Source: Companilactobacillus zhongbaensis
Lineage (GTDB): Bacteria > Bacillota > Bacilli > Lactobacillales > Lactobacillaceae
Assembly: GCF_003946515.1 (NCBI RefSeq)
Contig: NZ_RHOM01000020.1
Location: forward strand, 1-35,613
DNA: 35,613 nt
Direction: 5' to 3'
This document shows positions 31,335 through 35,613 of this stretch, piece by piece (the stretch's first letter is position 1; each line of letters begins with the position of its first letter). The position numbers and the translations under genes are program-made. The notes beneath the pieces were generated by a model. The model worked only from the letters and a program-made list of their open reading frames with translations, was not told the origin of the DNA and searched no databases.

Positions 31335-32444
31335 ATGGATCATCCAAAAGGATTAGCAGGGATCGTAGTTGATGAAACGCATATCAGCTCGACCAAAAAT
31401 GAACGCTTAACTTATGCAGGTTATTCTGTCCAGGAAATGGCAGAAGCCCATGCTACTTTTGAGGAAGTCGTTTTTTTGCTTTGGCACGACCGACTTCCTA
31501 GTAAATCAGAACTAGACGCATTTAGAAAAGACTTGGTAAGTAAAATGGTCTTGCCAGCCGAAACTATCAGACTATTGTTGTACATCGCTAAGGAGCCCCA
31601 GCACCCGATGAGTATCTTGCGGACAACGACTTCATTGCTTGGTACGACTAACGACGTCGACCACGATGAACCACCCAAGATCTTAGCAAAAATGTTGACG
31701 GCTATCGCTGCCATTATTCGGATCCGTGACGATGAACCTTTCCTTGAAGTTGATCCAGACCTCGGCGTTGCCGATAACTTTTTGTACATGATGACTGGCA
31801 AAAAGCCGGATGCAAAATTGTCGCAAATGTTCAACACCGTCATGATTTTGCATGCTGATCACGAGTTCAATGCATCGACCTTTACGGCACGTGTCGTAGC
31901 TTCGACTTTTTCCGATTACTATTCTTGTTTGACTGCAGCCGTTTGTGCTTTGAAGGGACCACTACACGGTGGTGCCAACGAACGAGTTTTTGAAATGCTG
32001 ACAGAGATCGTCGAACGAAAAGAAGATCCGATCGACTACGTTAAATCAGAAGTGGCCAGAGGTCGCAAGATCATGGGCTTTGGCCACCGGATCTATAAAC
32101 ATGGCGACCCAAGAGCATATATTTTAAAGGGTATCGCCGAGGACTTAGCTGAAAAAACTGATAATATGTACTTGTATCAGATCCAAGCTACTTTAGCCGA
32201 CTACATGTTGGAAACAACCGGTCTCCATCCCAACGTTGACTACTACACAGCCTTGATCTATCACTGCTTAGGACTAGATAAGAAGACTTTTACTTTAGTC
32301 TTTGCAGCTTGTCGAACGTCTGGCTGGCTAGCTCACGTCATGGAACAGCGGCGTGAAAAAACTTTGATCCGTCCGAATTCGGTCTACGTTGGACCAACCG
32401 ACCGTAGTTATGCTAAAGACACGGCAGTCAAGGAGGTACACTAG
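31335..32444 (+). CDS. Citrate synthase
   Basis: 369 residues, ATG 31335 behind AAGGAGG. Short, Gram-positive type (CitZ-like) citrate synthase. Active-site histidines are in GPLHGGANERV (about 212) and GFGHRIYKHGDPRAY (about 250), and the C-terminal catalytic Asp and Arg region is NVDYYTALIYHCLGL...FAACRTSGW. It condenses oxaloacetate and acetyl-CoA to citrate. Its stop codon TAG overlaps the GTG start of icd by one base, so the two genes are translationally coupled. Confidence 0.94.
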   Translation: MDHPKGLAGIVVDETHISSTKNERLTYAGYSVQEMAEAHATFEEVVFLLWHDRLPSKSELDAFRKDLVSKMVLPAETIRLLLYIAKEPQHPMSILRTTTSLLGTTNDVDHDEPPKILAKMLTAIAAIIRIRDDEPFLEVDPDLGVADNFLYMMTGKKPDAKLSQMFNTVMILHADHEFNASTFTARVVASTFSDYYSCLTAAVCALKGPLHGGANERVFEMLTEIVERKEDPIDYVKSEVARGRKIMGFGHRIYKHGDPRAYILKGIAEDLAEKTDNMYLYQIQATLADYMLETTGLHPNVDYYTALIYHCLGLDKKTFTLVFAACRTSGWLAHVMEQRREKTLIRPNSVYVGPTDRSYAKDTAVKEVH

Positions 32445-33715
32445 TGACAGCTGAAAAAATCACCATGCAAGATCAACAATTGAAGACTCCAAATGAACCG
32501 ATCATTCCGTTCATCGCTGGAGATGGGATCGGTCCAGAAATTTGGGACGCAGCTAGAGCTGTTTTTGATGAGGCGGTCGAGAAGGCTTACAAAGGTAAGA
32601 AAAAAGTTGCTTGGAAGCCACTATTAGCCGGCGAGACAGCTTTTAAGCAAACAGGAGAATGGTTACCAGAAGAAACCGTTAAAGCCTTACAAGACAATTT
32701 AGTGGCGATCAAGGGACCATTAACGACTCCGATCGGTCACGGCCATCGCTCGATCAACGTTACTTTACGTCAAAAACTCGATTTGTACGCATGCTTCAGA
32801 CCGGTCAAATATTACGAAGGTTCGCCTTCGCCGGTCAAAGAACCGCAAAACGTCGATATCGATGTTTTTCGAGAAAATACTGAAGATATTTATGCTGGTA
32901 TCGATATCGAATCGGGGAGTAAGGAAGCCGACCAGTTGCAACAACTATTAAAAGAAAACGGTCAATTAGAAAAAGTTCGTTTCCCAGAAACTTCCAATTA
33001 CGCCATCAAGCCGATCTCAGAACAAGGCTCCAAACGGATCGTTCACGCCGCCATTGACTATGCTTTCAAGCACAACTTGAGTCATGTGACCTTAGTGCAT
33101 AAGGGCAATATCATGAAAAAAACCGAAGGCAGCTTTAAAAAATGGGGTTACGAAGAAGCAGAAAAATACGGTGAGCGCGTCTTTACGATGAACACGTACG
33201 CTGACATCAAGGCAGAAAAAGGCCAAGAAGCAGCCGATTCAGCTTTGACCGCTGCCGAATATGCCGGCCGACTGATCATCAACGATGTCATCACCGACAA
33301 CTTCTTCCAACAATCGCTTTTGCATCCAGAAAACTTCGACGTAGTCGTAACGATGAACTTGAACGGTGACTACATTTCCGATGCTCTAGCTGCTCAAGTG
33401 GGTGGCATCGGGATCTCACCTGGTGGCAACATCAACTTTGAAACTGGCCAAGCTATTTTTGAAGCGACTCACGGAACGGCGCCACAATTTGCCGGACAAA
33501 ATAAATTGAATCCAACCTCGATCATCTTATCAGGAGCAATGATGTTTGATTACATCGGTTGGCACGAGGCCGCCAAGTTGATCCAGGACGCCATTGCCGT
33601 CGCCATTCGAGGCAAACACGTGACCTTGGACTTCGCTAAACAACTACCAGGCTCAGAACTATTGAGCACGAGTGAATATGGCAACTTCATCGCCAAAACG
33701 ATTGATTTTTCATAG
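32444..33715 (+). CDS. icd: NADP-dependent isocitrate dehydrogenase
   Basis: 423 residues from GTG 32444, with AAGGAGG inside the end of the citrate synthase gene. It decarboxylates isocitrate to 2-oxoglutarate. The substrate motif HRSINVTLRQKLDLYACFRP holds the phosphorylatable-type Ser and the binding Arg residues. RENTEDIYAGI follows. The coenzyme loop HGTAPQFAGQNKLNPTSIIL with a downstream Tyr is of the kind that selects NADP. MNLNGDYISDALAAQVGG holds metal-binding Asp residues. It is the last gene of the operon and is followed by a strong terminator. Confidence 0.94.
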   Translation: MTAEKITMQDQQLKTPNEPIIPFIAGDGIGPEIWDAARAVFDEAVEKAYKGKKKVAWKPLLAGETAFKQTGEWLPEETVKALQDNLVAIKGPLTTPIGHGHRSINVTLRQKLDLYACFRPVKYYEGSPSPVKEPQNVDIDVFRENTEDIYAGIDIESGSKEADQLQQLLKENGQLEKVRFPETSNYAIKPISEQGSKRIVHAAIDYAFKHNLSHVTLVHKGNIMKKTEGSFKKWGYEEAEKYGERVFTMNTYADIKAEKGQEAADSALTAAEYAGRLIINDVITDNFFQQSLLHPENFDVVVTMNLNGDYISDALAAQVGGIGISPGGNINFETGQAIFEATHGTAPQFAGQNKLNPTSIILSGAMMFDYIGWHEAAKLIQDAIAVAIRGKHVTLDFAKQLPGSELLSTSEYGNFIAKTIDFS

Positions 33716-33718
33716 CAA

Positions 33719-33762
33719 ATAAAAAAGTAGACAGCTTAGAAAATTAAGTTGTCTACTTTTTT
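33719..33762. terminator. Bidirectional terminator after icd
   Basis: AAAAAAGTAGACAGCTTA pairs with TAAGTTGTCTACTTTTTT; it serves icd and the convergent permease gene. Confidence 0.9.
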
Positions 33763-33769
33763 AACGTAT

Positions 33770-35179
33770 TTAATTTTTCGATTCATTTTGTAGTTTAGAG
33801 TGTTTCAATCCATATACTAGATAAACGATAGCACCGATGACCAACCAAATGACCACGGTGATCTTGGAAAGCTTCGGTAACATCAACAAGAAGTACAAGC
33901 TGGCTAATCCAGCCAGAACTGGCAATACGGGATACCAGGGCATCTTGTACCCGTCATTAGGGATGTCTTTTCGACGACGCAAGGGGATGATGCCAAAGGA
34001 GATGAAGATGAAGGCTAACAAAGTTCCAGCATTGATCAAAGAAGTGAGCTCAGTCAAAGGAACTAAGCCAGCAAAGAAAGCTTGCACGACCGTAGCCATG
34101 TAGATGGCGTTTTTAGGAACGGAATACTTCGCATCGACCTCACCCATTTTTTTAGGCAAGAGGCCGTCACGTCCTAAAGCGTATACGAGTCGCGAACCAC
34201 CGAAGAACAACGTCAACAAGGCGGTAAAGATACCAACTAAGGCACCAAGGGTGATCAATTTATTCCAGAAGTTCAAGTGGATTACTTTCAAAGCGTAAGC
34301 AGCCGGATCATCAACGTTAAGGTCCTTATAGTTAACGACACCAGTCAAGACGAGTGAAAAGGCAACATACAAGACGATAGCGATAAAGACGGTTCCCAAA
34401 ATACCTTTGGCGACATCTTTTTTCGGATTGATCGTTTCAGCCGAATTAGAAGCTAAAGCGTCAAATCCAATAAAGGCAAAGAAAACAGTGGCAGCAGAAG
34501 TAGAAAGCCCACCGAGTCCAAAAGGTGAAGAGTGGAACTCAGCCGGATAAAACGGCACGTAATTTTTAGTATTAACATAAAAAGCGCCAACGATAATAAA
34601 CAGAACAATGATCGTGACCTTAATAATAACCGCCACATTTTCGACCCGCTTCGACAAACTAGTACCGTGAGCAATAACGTAGGCAATGACAAACACGATC
34701 AAAACAGCCGTAAGATTGATCCCGCCACCTTCCATCGGACCAGCCGACAAAAACTTCGGCAAATGGATCCCAAAGGCGCCCAAAATATTGTTATTAAAGT
34801 AAGAAGCAAATCCCACCGACTGAGCAGAAACCGACAAGAAATACTCCAAAATCAAAGACCACCCCAGGATCCAACCGATACCTTCACCATAAATAACAGA
34901 TCCAAAAGAATAAGCCGACCCAGCAACAGGCATAGCCGAAGAAAACTCAGCATAAGCCATCCCAACAGTACCAGCAACAATGCCAGACATCAAAAAAGCA
35001 ATAGCCACAGCAGGTCCAGCATGCATAGCAGCCTCATGACCAGGCAAAATAAAAATACCAGTACCAATAATAGCCCCAATACCCAGAGCCAACAAATCCT
35101 TAGCCGTCAAACTCTTAGTAAGACGAGAATCAACCTCTAAAAAATTAGCAACAGACTGTTTCTTAAAAAAATCACCCAA
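33770..35179 (-). CDS. APC-superfamily amino-acid permease (CAT/YfnA type)
   Basis: 469 residues, TTG 35179 with AGGGG about 11 bases upstream. It has twelve membrane helices. The first carries GIGAIIGTGIFILPG (about 33-47), the unwound substrate-binding segment of APC carriers. GMAYAEFSSAMPVAGSAYSF follows in helix 2-3, and a GFDALASNSAETINPKKD loop is near 235-255. It most resembles cationic or broad-range amino-acid permeases of Firmicutes. The 5' half of the gene is unusually biased: the + strand is about 77% A+C at 34801-34860 and 35041-35100, against 53% at 33901-33960. Confidence 0.88.
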   Translation of the reverse strand: MGDFFKKQSVANFLEVDSRLTKSLTAKDLLALGIGAIIGTGIFILPGHEAAMHAGPAVAIAFLMSGIVAGTVGMAYAEFSSAMPVAGSAYSFGSVIYGEGIGWILGWSLILEYFLSVSAQSVGFASYFNNNILGAFGIHLPKFLSAGPMEGGGINLTAVLIVFVIAYVIAHGTSLSKRVENVAVIIKVTIIVLFIIVGAFYVNTKNYVPFYPAEFHSSPFGLGGLSTSAATVFFAFIGFDALASNSAETINPKKDVAKGILGTVFIAIVLYVAFSLVLTGVVNYKDLNVDDPAAYALKVIHLNFWNKLITLGALVGIFTALLTLFFGGSRLVYALGRDGLLPKKMGEVDAKYSVPKNAIYMATVVQAFFAGLVPLTELTSLINAGTLLAFIFISFGIIPLRRRKDIPNDGYKMPWYPVLPVLAGLASLYFLLMLPKLSKITVVIWLVIGAIVYLVYGLKHSKLQNESKN

Positions 35180-35613
35180 AACAAAGCTTCCCCTCTAAAA
35201 CAAAATGGAAAATCAAAAACAAAAGAAATGAAAATGGAAAAATTATTAATTGGTAAAAATGATACTCCTAAAAAAATCAAAAAAAAGAGTAATTCTAATA
35301 AAAAAAGATAAATTCTAATAAATGAAAGAAAAAGTTAAGAAAATCAAGCAAATAGCAATAACTGTAAAACATTGGAATGAGAAGGGGTGAAGAAAAGGTG
35401 GGGAGAACAAGAAACCAAAATGAAAGTGAGTCAAATAAATAAACAAAAGTAGAAAATTATTAAAATGGCGAATTTTATAATCAAGTTAGCCACCTTAAGA
35501 AAATCTGAATAAAAAAACACCAAGACGGAAAAATCAGTTATCATTGGAGTTCCGACACTAACAATGAAAGAGGTTTTTCGTCTTGATGCATCAACAGAAT
35601 ACCATAATTCGCA
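35180..35613. other. A-rich non-coding stretch at the right edge
   Basis: After a short upstream region of the permease, about 340 bp are purine- and A-rich with many stops in all frames; no gene or clear hairpin is seen. At 35564 an ATG opens a frame starting MKEVFRLDASTEYHNS that runs off the window. It lacks a good ribosome site and could equally be the start of an insertion sequence. It is left unassigned. Confidence 0.4.

Noticed and set aside
34532-35140. A 202-codon open frame on the + strand opposite the permease gene
   Set aside because: It has low-complexity, Ser/Asn/Arg-rich content, no ribosome site and no fold. It arises because the permease's third positions are strongly T/G-biased there.
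35564-35613. Start of a new gene at the right edge
   Set aside because: Only 16 codons are visible, the ribosome site is poor and two overlapping starts compete. It may be an insertion-sequence end, so it is noted but not called.

Overview
The window looks like chromosome from a low-GC lactic acid bacterium of the Lactobacillaceae, most likely Companilactobacillus or a close relative. This rests on protein character: a C69 dipeptidase, an SLAP-type surface protein, an Ltp-family protein, a GRP sugar transporter, MntH with a universal stress protein, and a partial oxidative TCA operon. It also rests on AGGAGG-type ribosome sites, T-rich intrinsic terminators and frequent TTG/GTG starts. The genus is an inference. 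No rRNA, tRNA or CRISPR array was seen.

Layout. 1-150: 3' end of an IS3-type transposase. 184-2373: a YjjG-like HAD nucleotidase, a prephenate-dehydratase-like gene behind what looks like an aromatic-amino-acid attenuator with a leader peptide, and a small orphan-domain protein. 2428-6860: sbcD-sbcC repair nuclease operon under a LexA-type box. 6950-7330: two tiny acidic peptide genes, each with its own ribosome site and terminator. 7441-8853: C69 dipeptidase. 9030-13300: an accessory block with a TerB_N protein, a membrane-anchored Ltp-type protein, a membrane protein, two paralogous coiled-coil tail-anchored proteins and the remnant of a third. 13345-15460: mntH-usp. 15600-18000: an unknown protein, palindromic element A, and a WYL regulator followed by a GNAT gene that seems to start at ATT. 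18098-21390: an MFS exporter, and a LysR regulator divergent from a YeiH-type exporter. 21586-22800: alcohol dehydrogenase with a cre site and a cluster of half-sites. 23003-24430: elements B and C flanking ppiB. 24486-27371: DUF2200, sugar transporter, YisL-like protein, a 22-bp repeat tract with a palindrome, and a secreted SLAP-like protein. 27518-28333: Cof-type phosphatase. 28701-33715: aconitase, citrate synthase and isocitrate dehydrogenase operon, giving 2-oxoglutarate for glutamate synthesis. 33770-35179: APC amino-acid permease. 35180-35613: A-rich and non-coding, with a possible gene start at the edge.

The most unusual material is non-coding. Elements A, B and C share conserved ends and the same predicted fold (a 19-20 bp closing stem with two inner hairpins), but A's core sequence differs completely from that of B and C. 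A is inverted relative to B and C. The DNA around each element has a strand-biased composition: G+T-rich on the element-sense strand in every case. In the WYL gene beside A the bias fades as a gradient across about 300 bp. A second strong candidate is the attenuator at 1032-1320.
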